Part shown: one piece after another, positions 1-7,426 of the stretch | How the letters are laid out: the number at the start of each line of letters is the position of its first letter | Position numbering within the stretch: position 1 is the first letter of the stretch | Source: Actinokineospora iranica | GTDB lineage: Bacteria > Actinomycetota > Actinomycetes > Mycobacteriales > Pseudonocardiaceae | DNA length: 64,000 nt | NCBI RefSeq assembly: GCF_900101685.1 | Contig: NZ_FMZZ01000009.1 | Location: 124,001-188,000 of the forward strand | Direction: 5' to 3' | Made by a program: the position numbers and the translations under genes | The notes under the pieces: model-generated | Seen by the model: the letters and a program-made list of their open reading frames with translations, nothing else | What the model was told of the DNA's origin: nothing | The model's database searches: none

Positions 1-18
1 CAGACGAGAGCCGCCTAG
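1..18 (+). CDS. C-terminal tail of an upstream gene, probably the conservon histidine kinase (partial)
   Basis: The first 18 bases read as five sense codons (Q T R A A) and a TAG stop, 13 nt before the next start. In actinobacterial conservons the gene just upstream of the roadblock protein is a membrane sensor histidine kinase-like protein (CvnA), so this is probably its end. Too little is visible to test this directly; the assignment rests on the three genes that follow. Confidence 0.35.
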
Positions 19-31
19 ACGAGGAGCAGGA

Positions 32-457
32 GTGACGACCGCGTCAGTACAGCAGCCCGGCAGCTTCGGGTGGCTCATCACCGATTTCGTCCGCCAAGTG
101 CCCGGCGTGGCCCACGCCGTGGTCGTGTCCGCTGACGGGCTGTTGCTCGCGGGCTCCCAAGGCCTGCCCCGCGACCGCGCCGAGCAGCTTTCCGCCGTCG
201 CGTCCGGCCTGGTCAGCCTCACCGCAGGCGCGGCCAGGTGCTTCGAGGCGGGCGGGGTCAACCAGACCGTGGTCGAGATGGACCGCGGCTACCTGTTCCT
301 CATGTCGATCTCCGACGGCTCGTGCCTGGCCGTGCTGGCCGCGCCGAACTGCGACATTGGCCTGGTGGCGTACGAGATGACGTTGCTGGTCGAGCGGGTC
401 GGCCAGCAGATGACTCCGGAGCTGCGCGCGCAGCTTCAGGGCGCGCAGCGCCGGTAG
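32..457 (+). CDS. Roadblock/LC7 domain protein (conservon CvnB-like)
   Basis: This 141-residue protein is a single roadblock/LC7 domain at about residues 12-105, with the family pattern of a hydrophobic strand ([15 protein letters not shown]), a helix, and a second strand pair ending near GSCLAVLA. Roadblock proteins act as regulators or anchors of small Ras-like GTPases such as MglA. The GTG start at 32 has a GAGGAG-type ribosome site immediately upstream. The next genes encode a DUF742 protein and a GTPase in the same direction, which is the conserved conservon order (kinase, roadblock, DUF742, GTPase). Membrane-associated signalling with the kinase is inferred from conservon studies in Streptomyces. 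Regulation is not visible because the operon starts outside the window. Confidence 0.9.
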   Translation: MTTASVQQPGSFGWLITDFVRQVPGVAHAVVVSADGLLLAGSQGLPRDRAEQLSAVASGLVSLTAGAARCFEAGGVNQTVVEMDRGYLFLMSISDGSCLAVLAAPNCDIGLVAYEMTLLVERVGQQMTPELRAQLQGAQRR

Positions 458-487
458 CGGCGGTCGAGACGGCGGGGTGAACACACG

Positions 488-1192
488 ATGAGCACGGGTC
501 GGCGAGCCACAGGCAGGCGAACTGAGGACGACTTCTCCTATCGGGACCTGTTCGACTCGGACGTCGCATTCGGTGGCCCGGAGCCGGACCAGCCCCTGGA
601 CCAGCAGGACGAGCCTGAGCGGAGGCCGGAGATGTCGGATCGAGGGTGGGAGGACCTGTCCGAGCACGGAGTCGGCGACCCGCCGAACCGGTTCGACATC
701 GATGGGTTCCGCGCGCGGCTGTTCGGCGGCCCGAGCGCGACCCTCTACGGCGACCCCGGCATCCCCGCCCAGTCCGACTGGGACAGCAAGGAGATCCCCG
801 CGGTCGCCGACCTCGAACCCGAACCGGACCCGGACGACCTCGCCCCGCACGAGACCGGTTCCCTGGTACGCCCGTACACCAAGACCGGCGGGCGCACCCG
901 GTCGGAGTACGATCTTGCGATTGAGGCGTTGGTCTCCACCAGCGACCGGGGCAGGCTTCCCGACGCCGCGATCCGTCCCGAGCACCGGTCCATCTGCGGC
1001 CTGTGCCTCGACGCCCGTTCCGTCGCCGAGGTAGCCGCGCACCTGCGGCTGCCCCTCGGCGTGGCCCGGGTGCTCATCGGGGACATGGCAGGCATGGGAT
1101 TGGTCTCGATCCACCAGAGCGGCATGGTCGTGGGCGACCGGCCATCGATCGAATTCATGGAAAGGGTGCTCAGTGGGCTCCGCAGGCTCTAG
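488..1192 (+). CDS. DUF742 protein (conservon CvnC-like)
   Basis: The 234-residue protein has a long acidic, low-complexity N-terminal half (residues 1-125, rich in D, E, P and R) and a C-terminal DUF742 domain (about 127-234). The domain begins at the typical RPYTKTGGRT motif and has a winged-helix-like pattern. DUF742 proteins are the third conservon component and are thought to bridge the kinase/roadblock pair and the GTPase; the exact role is unknown. The ATG at 488 follows a GGGGTGA ribosome site. The 3' end overlaps the GTPase gene by 20 bp, which suggests translational coupling. The N-terminal extension is longer than in many family members, which are about 120-150 residues. Confidence 0.88.
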   Translation: MSTGRRATGRRTEDDFSYRDLFDSDVAFGGPEPDQPLDQQDEPERRPEMSDRGWEDLSEHGVGDPPNRFDIDGFRARLFGGPSATLYGDPGIPAQSDWDSKEIPAVADLEPEPDPDDLAPHETGSLVRPYTKTGGRTRSEYDLAIEALVSTSDRGRLPDAAIRPEHRSICGLCLDARSVAEVAAHLRLPLGVARVLIGDMAGMGLVSIHQSGMVVGDRPSIEFMERVLSGLRRL

Positions 1193-1781
1193 TCCCCTCA
1201 GCGCGCGCGGTGGCGCTTCCCCGCAGCCGACCACCTCGGCCAAGATCGTGGTGGCGGGCGGTTTCGGAGTGGGCAAGACGACCCTGGTCGGCTCTGTCTC
1301 GGAAATCGTGCCGCTGACCACCGAGGCCGTCATGACCGAGGCCAGCGTCGACGTAGACGACCTGTCCTCGACCCCGAACAAGGTCACCACCACGGTCGCG
1401 ATGGACTTCGGCCGCGTGTCCCTGGACTCCGACCTGATCCTGTACCTGTTCGGCACCCCCGGCCAGCACCGCTTCTGGTTCATGTGGGACGACCTCGTGC
1501 GCGGCGCCATCGGGGCCATCGTCCTGGTCGACACCCGCCGCCTCGCGGACGCGTTCGCCTCCATCGACTTCTTCGAGGACCGCGGCCTGCCCTACGTCAT
1601 CGCCCTGAACTGCTTCGACCGCGTCCTGCACCACCGCATAGACGACGTGCGAGACGCCCTCACCGTCGAGCCGACAGTCCCGATCGTCACCACCGACGCC
1701 CGCGACCGCGACTCCACCAAGGAAACCCTCATCACCCTCGTCGAACACGCCATGCACCAACGCATGTCCCGCGCGGTCTGA
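1173..1781 (+). CDS. Small Ras-like GTPase, conservon CvnD-like ATP/GTP-binding protein
   Basis: This 202-residue protein carries a P-loop (GGFGVGKTT, residues 29-37), a switch-like TTTVAMDFGR segment (72-81), a G3-like LFGTPGQHRF (92-101) and a G4-like LNCFDR (145-150). The TPGQ form in place of DxxG is typical of MglA/conservon GTPases. It is the effector end of the conservon, whose state is thought to be set by the roadblock and DUF742 partners. The GTG start at 1173 lies inside the DUF742 gene. The first about 22 residues are low complexity, and no better in-frame start sits nearer the P-loop. No terminator is obvious before the next gene. Confidence 0.92.
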   Translation: MGSAGSSPLSARGGASPQPTTSAKIVVAGGFGVGKTTLVGSVSEIVPLTTEAVMTEASVDVDDLSSTPNKVTTTVAMDFGRVSLDSDLILYLFGTPGQHRFWFMWDDLVRGAIGAIVLVDTRRLADAFASIDFFEDRGLPYVIALNCFDRVLHHRIDDVRDALTVEPTVPIVTTDARDRDSTKETLITLVEHAMHQRMSRAV

Positions 1782-1796
1782 TCTCATCGCCATAGA

Positions 1797-1828
1797 CGCA
1801 CAAAACGCAAGCTGTTATGTTTTGTGCG
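1797..1828. promoter_or_regulatory. Perfect 10-bp inverted repeat, probable operator of the antitoxin-toxin operon
   Basis: CGCACAAAAC (1797-1806) is mirrored exactly by GTTTTGTGCG (1819-1828) with a 12-nt spacer. The right arm ends at the ribosome site of the antitoxin gene, and a TATGTT -10-like hexamer (1816-1821) lies at the spacer/right-arm border. This is the expected place for an autoregulatory operator bound by the antitoxin. Confidence 0.65.
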
Positions 1829-1838
1829 GAGGATGGCG

Positions 1839-2381
1839 ATGAGTGAAGCGGCGGCGCGTCAGGAGACCTATCTGCCCGGCCCGGACGAGGGCCGGGTGGC
1901 CCAGGTCCACGATTTCTTGACCGCGCGCGAGCGCGCGGGCCGTGGCACTCCGGATGTCCAGTGTTTCCTGAGTGGAACCAGGCCCGACGACCGCGTCGAA
2001 CTGCCGGTGGAGCTGTATCAGGTGCTGCGGCAGGTAGTGGACGCCCTGCGCAACGGTCTCGCCGTCACGGTCGCCCCGGTGACCAAGACGCTGACGACCC
2101 AGCAAGCCGCCGAGCTGCTGGGGGTCAGCAGACCGACCGTCATCCGGCTGCTCGATGACGACAAGATCCCCTTCGAGCGCACGGGCACCCACCGCCGTAT
2201 CCTCTTGCGCGACCTGCTGGCTTACCGAGACCGGCGCCGCGCCGAGCAGTACGCGGCTTTGTCGGCCACAACGGTCGACATCGAGGACGACCTCGATGAG
2301 ACACTCCACCGCCTCCGCGCGGCCCGGCGCACGGTCGCGGAACGTCGCCGATCCAGTTCGGGGAGTGACAGCAGGTCCTGA
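1839..2381 (+). CDS. Excisionase/MerR-type helix-turn-helix protein, probable antitoxin of a PIN toxin
   Basis: The 180-residue protein contains an excisionase-type DNA-binding domain at about residues 85-128 (LTTQQAAELLGVSRPTVIRLL, then a wing with the THRR motif). It is followed by an Arg/Glu-rich helical tail that could bind the toxin. The ATG at 1839 was chosen because GGAGG lies 6 nt upstream; in-frame starts at 1824 and 1833 overlap that site. The next gene, 12 nt downstream, encodes a PIN-domain protein, a common actinobacterial toxin-antitoxin arrangement. The antitoxin role is inferred from this pairing and from the inverted repeat at the promoter. Autorepression is the likely control. 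Confidence 0.75.
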   Translation: MSEAAARQETYLPGPDEGRVAQVHDFLTARERAGRGTPDVQCFLSGTRPDDRVELPVELYQVLRQVVDALRNGLAVTVAPVTKTLTTQQAAELLGVSRPTVIRLLDDDKIPFERTGTHRRILLRDLLAYRDRRRAEQYAALSATTVDIEDDLDETLHRLRAARRTVAERRRSSSGSDSRS

Positions 2382-2393
2382 CAAGATGCCCGG

Positions 2394-3689
2394 GTGTTCA
2401 CGGCACTTCTCGACACCTGCGTCCTGTGGCCGAGTCTCCAGCGTGATTTCCTGCTCTCCCTCGCCGTCGAAGGCCTCTACCGCCCGGTGTGGAGCGCGGT
2501 GATTCTCGATGAACTGGAATACGAAGAGCAGCAGAAGCTGGTCGACCGAGGCGCGGAACGCGCCGAGGCTGGTCGGCGTGCTCGTCGTCTCGTCGCCAGG
2601 ATGAGAGCGGCGTTCGACGACGCCGAAGTCCACGGGTGGGAGGGTTTGGAGGGCACATTTGGACTTCCGGATCCTGACGACGAACATGTCGTGGCCGCCG
2701 CGGTCGTCGCGGGAGCAGGTGCCGTGGTTACCCACAACACCAAGGATTTCCCCAGACATCTCATGCCCAATCGGCTCCAGATCCTGTCGCCGCAACAGTT
2801 CGGCGCCGATACCGTCGCGGTGAATCCCGCTCAGGCGCTAGCCGCTGTCGAGGCGATCGCAAGCAGGTCCGGGTGGGTTGGTGACCGGCTGGATGTCACC
2901 GCTGTCCTAGACAGGCTTGAGCAGCTCTACAATGGTGGGGGTTCGACCAGGGCGGCGCTGGTGATGCGGTGCAGGGGGAGGCGGCGGATCTCGGCGCTGG
3001 CGGGGTCGCGGCCTTCGAGGATGCCGCCGCCTACGCGGAGGGGTTCGAGGACTCGTTGGCTGGCTACGCCGTGGGCGTCGACCAGGCCTACCCAGACGCT
3101 CTTGTGGTTGCGGGCGGCTTCTTGGAGCAGGGCCATGGTTTCCGCGGTGTTGGCGCCCGCGCCCGCTGTGGCGGTGACGGTGCGGCCGCGGCGGGTGTCG
3201 GCGGCTCGGTCGCCCGCGCGCATGGCGCGGACCATGTCGGCGACCTGGTCGTTGTCCGGTGGGCGGGTGGCGGTGCGGCGGACGGCGCGCAGGGGGACTT
3301 GGACGCGGCGGCCCGTGGGGCGCAGGTCGACTACCTGGCCGTCGGCGCCTTCCGCGGCGGGGGCGAAACCGGCGGCGCGTAGCTCGTCCAGGATTTCCAG
3401 GAGCGGAAAGGGGCTCACCAGGACCGTCGGGGCGATCTTGCGCAGTTGCAGCGACGCCGCCGCGGGGTGGGCGGCGACTTCCGCGATCAGCGCTGGGTCG
3501 TCGCAGCGCAGGAAGGCCGTGGCCGCGCCGCCGCGGAGGCGGCCGTGGCGGCGGGCGACGTCGTCGATCAGGTATTCCAGGGACTGCGGGACGGGGGTGC
3601 GGGAGCGGGTGCGGAACAGCTCGTGCAGGTCGCCCGCGGTGCGCCCGGCGTCCAGCGCCCGGCGGATCGAGGTCTCACTCACCCGGTAG
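2394..3689 (+). CDS. PIN-domain ribonuclease toxin, reading frame abnormally extended
   Basis: Residues 1 to about 180 form a PIN domain with acidic residues at expected places: D7 in LLDTCVLWP, E40 in ILDELE, D94/D96 in LPDPDDEHV, and N115/D118 in THNTKDF. PIN toxins cleave RNA and are held inactive by the paired antitoxin. Family resemblance stops near residue 180 (about base 2933). The frame then stays open for 251 more codons as the antisense of the gene on the other strand, giving an Arg/Ser-rich low-complexity tail. Real members end about 10-20 residues beyond this point. The functional gene is therefore probably about 2394-2960, and the natural stop has been lost by a junction or a frameshift near the GTGGGGG run at 2934-2941. 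The start is a GTG without a strong ribosome site. Confidence 0.7.
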   Translation: MFTALLDTCVLWPSLQRDFLLSLAVEGLYRPVWSAVILDELEYEEQQKLVDRGAERAEAGRRARRLVARMRAAFDDAEVHGWEGLEGTFGLPDPDDEHVVAAAVVAGAGAVVTHNTKDFPRHLMPNRLQILSPQQFGADTVAVNPAQALAAVEAIASRSGWVGDRLDVTAVLDRLEQLYNGGGSTRAALVMRCRGRRRISALAGSRPSRMPPPTRRGSRTRWLATPWASTRPTQTLLWLRAASWSRAMVSAVLAPAPAVAVTVRPRRVSAARSPARMARTMSATWSLSGGRVAVRRTARRGTWTRRPVGRRSTTWPSAPSAAGAKPAARSSSRISRSGKGLTRTVGAILRSCSDAAAGWAATSAISAGSSQRRKAVAAPPRRRPWRRATSSIRYSRDCGTGVRERVRNSSCRSPAVRPASSARRIEVSLTR

Positions 3690-5200
3690 ACCGTGGCGCT
3701 GCCCGCGGACTCGACGTCGGCGACCTCGTTGACCAGCGCGGCCAGGTGCGGCTCCAGCGGGCCGGGCGCGACCACGGTCAGGTCCGCCTGCACGAGCACG
3801 TGGTCGATCGGCTCCGGCATGGCCTCGGCCATCCGCTTCGCCGCGGCGGCGGCGCCCTCGTCCAGCAGCGCGCGCCCCGGGCCGCTGAGCGCGCCCAGCG
3901 CCACCACGCCCAGCGCGGTCGCCTCGGTCAGCGTCCAGCGCACGATCTCGTCGCGCAGCCGTCCGCCGCGCCGAGGCGCGCGCCAGGCCAGCACGGCGGC
4001 CAGTTCGTCCGGCTCGGCGATCCCGGTGCCCGCCTTGAGGTCGGCCAGGACCCGCAGCACCCTGGCCCGCTCCAGCGGCGCCACCGGGCGGCGCAGGTCC
4101 TCCGACAGCGGGGCCAGCAGCCGGTCCTTGGCGTCGCGCAGGCCGCCGAGGCCGGGTAGCCGGGGCAGGTCGAGCCAGGCCGAGGCGAGCGTGGCCCACT
4201 GGTTCGCCTGCGTGGCGGTCAGCCACACGTCCGCGTGATTCGTCGGCACCCATTCGGGGGTGGCGGCCTCGTTGTCGGCCACCAGGGACGCGGCGGCGGC
4301 GAGCTCGACGATCAGGGTGGCCTCGCGTTCGCTGATCTCCATGGCCCGGGTCAGCTTGCGCAGGTCGCGCACGCCGAAGCCGCCCGCTTTGAGCACCGGC
4401 GGCGGCTCGGCCGACCACAGGCGCAGCAGGGTTTCGGTGTGCCGCAGGATTTCCAGCGTCGCGCCTGCCGCCGTGGCGTCCACAATGGACGCTTTGTGCG
4501 CCTTGGTGCGCAGCGGCGGCTCGGTGATCGACACCGTGCCCGTGGGACCCGTCCCGCGCAGGGCCAAACCGACCTGCCGCGGTAGCTCCACCGTCTCGGC
4601 GTCCACCCGCATCAACAGACCGCGCGCCAAGAGCCGCTGAACCGGGGTCTTGGCTTCGTCCAACGGAAGCACTACCGCCGCGTCCTTAGTCTTGCCTACC
4701 GGCTGGCCGTGAGCGAGCGTCGTCAGCACCTTGCGCTCGTCGTCGGGCAGGCCCGCCAGCGACGCGGGCACGTCCACCCAGTCCAGCGCGGGCGACGGCC
4801 TGCCCAGGCCGGTCGGGAACAGCCCGCCCGCCTCCCGGGCCGCCGGCACGAGCGCGACCGCCTCGTCCGGGCCCCAGGCGACCGCCAACTCACGCAGCCG
4901 GTCCACCGCCGCCCGCACCCGATCGGCGGGCACGTCGTCACCCAGATGGGTCGCCGCTTGGGCGAGGTCGGCGGGCTTGCGGTCGGCGTTCGCGGCGAGC
5001 AGCGCGTCGAGGACGGCCAGGGTGAAGGTGTCCAGGCCCTCGGCGACCCGGGCGACCGAGGCCCGCGTCGCCGCGCGGGTGGCCAGGACGGTGGTGTCCG
5101 GCGGCCGGGGTGTGGCCAGGTCGGGGCGTGCGCGCAGCACGGCGGCCAGCGTCTCGTCGTCCTGGACTCGGAGCCAGTCGGTGAGCGTGGGGCTGGACAC
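2927..5200 (-). CDS. Helicase-associated (XPB/Ssl2-like) protein with C-terminal WYL-like domain
   Basis: The 757-residue protein matches in length and context the actinobacterial protein usually encoded beside the DNA helicase XPB (Rv0862c in M. tuberculosis, 756 residues as I recall). The N-terminal half is helical and Leu/Ala-rich, with conserved LTDWLRVQDDETLAAVLRAR near the start. The middle contains a helicase-C-like region (HVLVQADLTVVAPG onward). The last about 65 residues (VWVGLVDAHGVASQRVLEPL) look like a WYL domain. The GTG at 5200 was chosen because homology begins at once; the frame is open 17 codons further. The partner ercc3/xpb gene is not next to it here: its 3' end meets the PIN gene directly. 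A role in DNA repair or transcription-coupled unwinding is inferred from the family. Confidence 0.8.
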   Translation of the reverse strand: MSSPTLTDWLRVQDDETLAAVLRARPDLATPRPPDTTVLATRAATRASVARVAEGLDTFTLAVLDALLAANADRKPADLAQAATHLGDDVPADRVRAAVDRLRELAVAWGPDEAVALVPAAREAGGLFPTGLGRPSPALDWVDVPASLAGLPDDERKVLTTLAHGQPVGKTKDAAVVLPLDEAKTPVQRLLARGLLMRVDAETVELPRQVGLALRGTGPTGTVSITEPPLRTKAHKASIVDATAAGATLEILRHTETLLRLWSAEPPPVLKAGGFGVRDLRKLTRAMEISEREATLIVELAAAASLVADNEAATPEWVPTNHADVWLTATQANQWATLASAWLDLPRLPGLGGLRDAKDRLLAPLSEDLRRPVAPLERARVLRVLADLKAGTGIAEPDELAAVLAWRAPRRGGRLRDEIVRWTLTEATALGVVALGALSGPGRALLDEGAAAAAKRMAEAMPEPIDHVLVQADLTVVAPGPLEPHLAALVNEVADVESAGSATVYRVSETSIRRALDAGRTAGDLHELFRTRSRTPVPQSLEYLIDDVARRHGRLRGGAATAFLRCDDPALIAEVAAHPAAASLQLRKIAPTVLVSPFPLLEILDELRAAGFAPAAEGADGQVVDLRPTGRRVQVPLRAVRRTATRPPDNDQVADMVRAMRAGDRAADTRRGRTVTATAGAGANTAETMALLQEAARNHKSVWVGLVDAHGVASQRVLEPLRVGGGILEGRDPASAEIRRLPLHRITSAALVEPPPL

Positions 5201-5292
5201 CCTGACCACGGTATACGGCGTGCCTGTCCGGTAACCTCGGTACTCGCACAAGACGGTGTTGGTGACCCAGTTCGTGGCACTAGGAGGACCCA

Positions 5293-5475
5293 GTGGCGAA
5301 GGCCGCCAAGCGCGATCGGATCGACCCGACCTGGGCGGGGGACGACGACAACGGCTCGCACCCGGTCTCCGAGCTCACCTCGGACCGCCAGGGGGCGCTC
5401 TCGCCGTACGGCGACATCACGTTCCCGCTGGAGACCGTGCCCTACCAGCACCCGGTCACCGAGATCAATAGGTAG
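5293..5475 (+). CDS. Small conserved actinobacterial protein of unknown function
   Basis: This 60-residue hydrophilic protein starts at a GTG 5-6 nt after a strong AGGAGG site (5282-5287). It begins with a basic stretch (AKAAKRDRID) and ends in a mixed acidic region with PYGDITFPLET. It occupies the position of Rv0863, a short hypothetical gene divergent from the XPB-associated gene in mycobacteria, which supports it being real. There is no signal peptide, membrane segment or known domain. A 92-bp divergent region separates it from the gene at 5200. I do not recognise a function. Confidence 0.65.
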   Translation: MAKAAKRDRIDPTWAGDDDNGSHPVSELTSDRQGALSPYGDITFPLETVPYQHPVTEINR

Positions 5476-5484
5476 GTCTAGGCT

Positions 5485-5520
5485 TCTCCCGTTTCCAGAC
5501 GTGACCGTCCACACGGGAGA
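5485..5520 (+). promoter_or_regulatory. 5'-leader hairpin covering the malic enzyme ribosome site
   Basis: TCTCCCGT (5485-5492) pairs perfectly with ACGGGAGA (5513-5520). The right arm contains the GGGAGA ribosome site used by the ATG at 5529. A TAGGCT -10-like hexamer at 5479-5484 would start transcription right at the hairpin. It may modulate translation, or serve as a weak terminator for the small upstream gene. Confidence 0.45.
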
Positions 5521-5528
5521 GATCGCCC

Positions 5529-6923
5529 ATGCCAGTCCCCGGCCCCGGCTATTCCATCACCGTCCGGGTCGAGGCGCCGCCGTCCGCTAGCGCGGCGGGG
5601 GACCTGACCAGCGCGGCAGGCCGGGTCGGCGGGGTCATCACCGCGTTCGACGTCGTCGACTCGCACAGCGACCGCGTGGTGGTCGACATCACCTGCAACG
5701 CGATGTCGGCCGACCACGCCCGCGACATCACCGACGCGCTGGAGGCGCTGCCGGGCGTCGCGGTCCGCAAGGTCTCCGACCGCACGTTCCTCATGCACCT
5801 CGGCGGCAAGATCGAGGTCACCGCCAAGGTCGCCCTGCGCAACCGCGACGACCTCTCCCGCGCCTACACCCCCGGCGTCGCCCGCGTCTGCCAGGCCATC
5901 GCGGAGAACCCGGACGACGCGCGCCGCCTCACCATCAAGCGCAACACCGTCGCGGTCGTCACCGACGGCTCGGCCGTGCTCGGCCTGGGCAACCTCGGGC
6001 CCGCGGCGGCGCTGCCGGTCATGGAGGGCAAGGCGGCGCTGTTCAAGAAGTTCGCAGGCGTCGACGCGTGGCCGGTCTGCCTCGACACCCAGGACACCGA
6101 GGAGATCATCCGCGCGGTCGAGCTGATCGCGCCGGTCTACGGCGGCATCAACCTGGAGGACATCGCCGCCCCCAGATGCTTCGAGATCGAGCGACGGCTG
6201 CGCGACCTGCTCGACATCCCGGTCTTCCACGACGACCAGCACGGCACCGCGATCTGCGTGGTCGCCGCGCTGCGCAACGCGCTTCGGGTGGTCGGCAAGG
6301 ACATCGCGGACTGCCGCGTCGTGGTGTGCGGAGTCGGCGCGGCCGGGTCGGCGATCATCCGGCTGCTGCTGCGGCGCGGGCCCGGCGACGTGCTGGCCGT
6401 CGACGTCGACGGCATCGTCCACCCCGACCGCGGCGACATCGATGACAACCTGTGCTGGGTCGCGCGCAACACCAACAAGGACAAGGTGACCGGCGGCCTG
6501 CACGACGCGCTCGTCGGCGCGGACGTCTTCATCGGCGTCTCGGCCCCCAACCTGTTCGGCGCGGACCAGGTCGCCACCATGGCCCCGGGCGCGATCGTGT
6601 TCGCCCTGGCCAACCCGGACCCCGAGGTCGACCCGCTGGAGGCGCAGAAGCACGCCGCCGTCGTGGCCACCGGCCGCTCGGACTACCCGAACCAGATCAA
6701 CAACGTGCTCGCCTTCCCCGGCGTCTTCCGCGGCCTGCTCGACGCCCAGGCCCACGGCATCACCGACACCATGCTGCTCGCCGCGGCCGACGCGCTGGCC
6801 GACATCGTCGACGGCGACCGGCTCAACGCCTCGTTCATCGTGCCGAGCGTGTTCGACGCGGCCGTGGCGCCCGCGGTGGCCGATGCCGTGCGCAAGGCGG
6901 CGGGGACGGCGCACTCCGGCTGA
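5529..6923 (+). CDS. NAD-dependent malic enzyme with N-terminal ACT domain
   Basis: This 464-residue enzyme oxidatively decarboxylates malate to pyruvate with NAD(P). Residues 8-82 form an ACT-like regulatory domain ([11 protein letters not shown] through VVVDITCNA), suggesting control by a small ligand, perhaps an amino acid. The malic catalytic domain follows, with [18 protein letters not shown] (104-121, catalytic Tyr113), [11 protein letters not shown] (Lys168 region), and a metal/substrate segment [12 protein letters not shown] (232-243). The Rossmann motif is GVGAAGSA (268-275). The length fits the short bacterial class with an added ACT domain. It is transcribed just upstream of moaC with a 26-nt gap, although the functions are unrelated. 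Its translation start may be occluded by the leader hairpin. Confidence 0.93.
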   Translation: MPVPGPGYSITVRVEAPPSASAAGDLTSAAGRVGGVITAFDVVDSHSDRVVVDITCNAMSADHARDITDALEALPGVAVRKVSDRTFLMHLGGKIEVTAKVALRNRDDLSRAYTPGVARVCQAIAENPDDARRLTIKRNTVAVVTDGSAVLGLGNLGPAAALPVMEGKAALFKKFAGVDAWPVCLDTQDTEEIIRAVELIAPVYGGINLEDIAAPRCFEIERRLRDLLDIPVFHDDQHGTAICVVAALRNALRVVGKDIADCRVVVCGVGAAGSAIIRLLLRRGPGDVLAVDVDGIVHPDRGDIDDNLCWVARNTNKDKVTGGLHDALVGADVFIGVSAPNLFGADQVATMAPGAIVFALANPDPEVDPLEAQKHAAVVATGRSDYPNQINNVLAFPGVFRGLLDAQAHGITDTMLLAAADALADIVDGDRLNASFIVPSVFDAAVAPAVADAVRKAAGTAHSG

Positions 6924-6949
6924 AAGCAGCCGGGTCGTAGCATCGGCCT

Positions 6950-7426
6950 GTGGGTGAACTGAGCCATGTGGACGACGAGGGCGCGGCCAGGATGGTCGAC
7001 GTGTCGGCCAAGGAGGTCACCGCCCGCGTCGCGGTCGCCTCGGGGGTCGTGCGGACCACCGCGGAGGTCGTCGGCCTGCTGCGCCGGGACGGCCTGCCCA
7101 AGGGCGACGCGCTGGCCACGGCCCGGATCGCGGGCATCATGGGCGCCAAGCGCACCCCGGACCTGATCCCGCTGTGCCACCCGCTGGCGCTTTCCGGGGT
7201 CCGCATAGACCTGGAGTTGGGCGCGGACGAGGTCCGCGTCACCGCCACGGTCCGCACGAACGACCGGACCGGTGTGGAGATGGAAGCGCTGACCGCGGTG
7301 GCCGTGTGCGGGCTGACCCTGCACGACATGATCAAGGCCGTCGATCCGGCCGCGGTCCTCGACGCGGTGCGCGTCGAGCGCAAGGACGGCGGCAAGAGCG
7401 GCACCTGGACGCGAGGAGAACCATGA
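6950..7426 (+). CDS. moaC: Cyclic pyranopterin monophosphate synthase MoaC
   Basis: The 158-residue protein converts the MoaA product (3',8-cyclo-7,8-dihydro-GTP) to cyclic pyranopterin monophosphate, the first committed step of molybdenum cofactor synthesis. Diagnostic motifs are MVDVSAKEVTARVA, LIPLCHPLALSGV (72-84) and TGVEMEALTAV (107-117), with catalytic-type Lys51 and Lys129. The GTG start at 6950 has TAGCAT six nt upstream and no ribosome site, so it is probably leaderless. The stop overlaps the ATG of the mog-moaE fusion (ATGA), so the two are coupled. moaA and moaD lie 2.5 kb away on the other strand. Confidence 0.95.
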   Translation: MGELSHVDDEGAARMVDVSAKEVTARVAVASGVVRTTAEVVGLLRRDGLPKGDALATARIAGIMGAKRTPDLIPLCHPLALSGVRIDLELGADEVRVTATVRTNDRTGVEMEALTAVAVCGLTLHDMIKAVDPAAVLDAVRVERKDGGKSGTWTRGEP

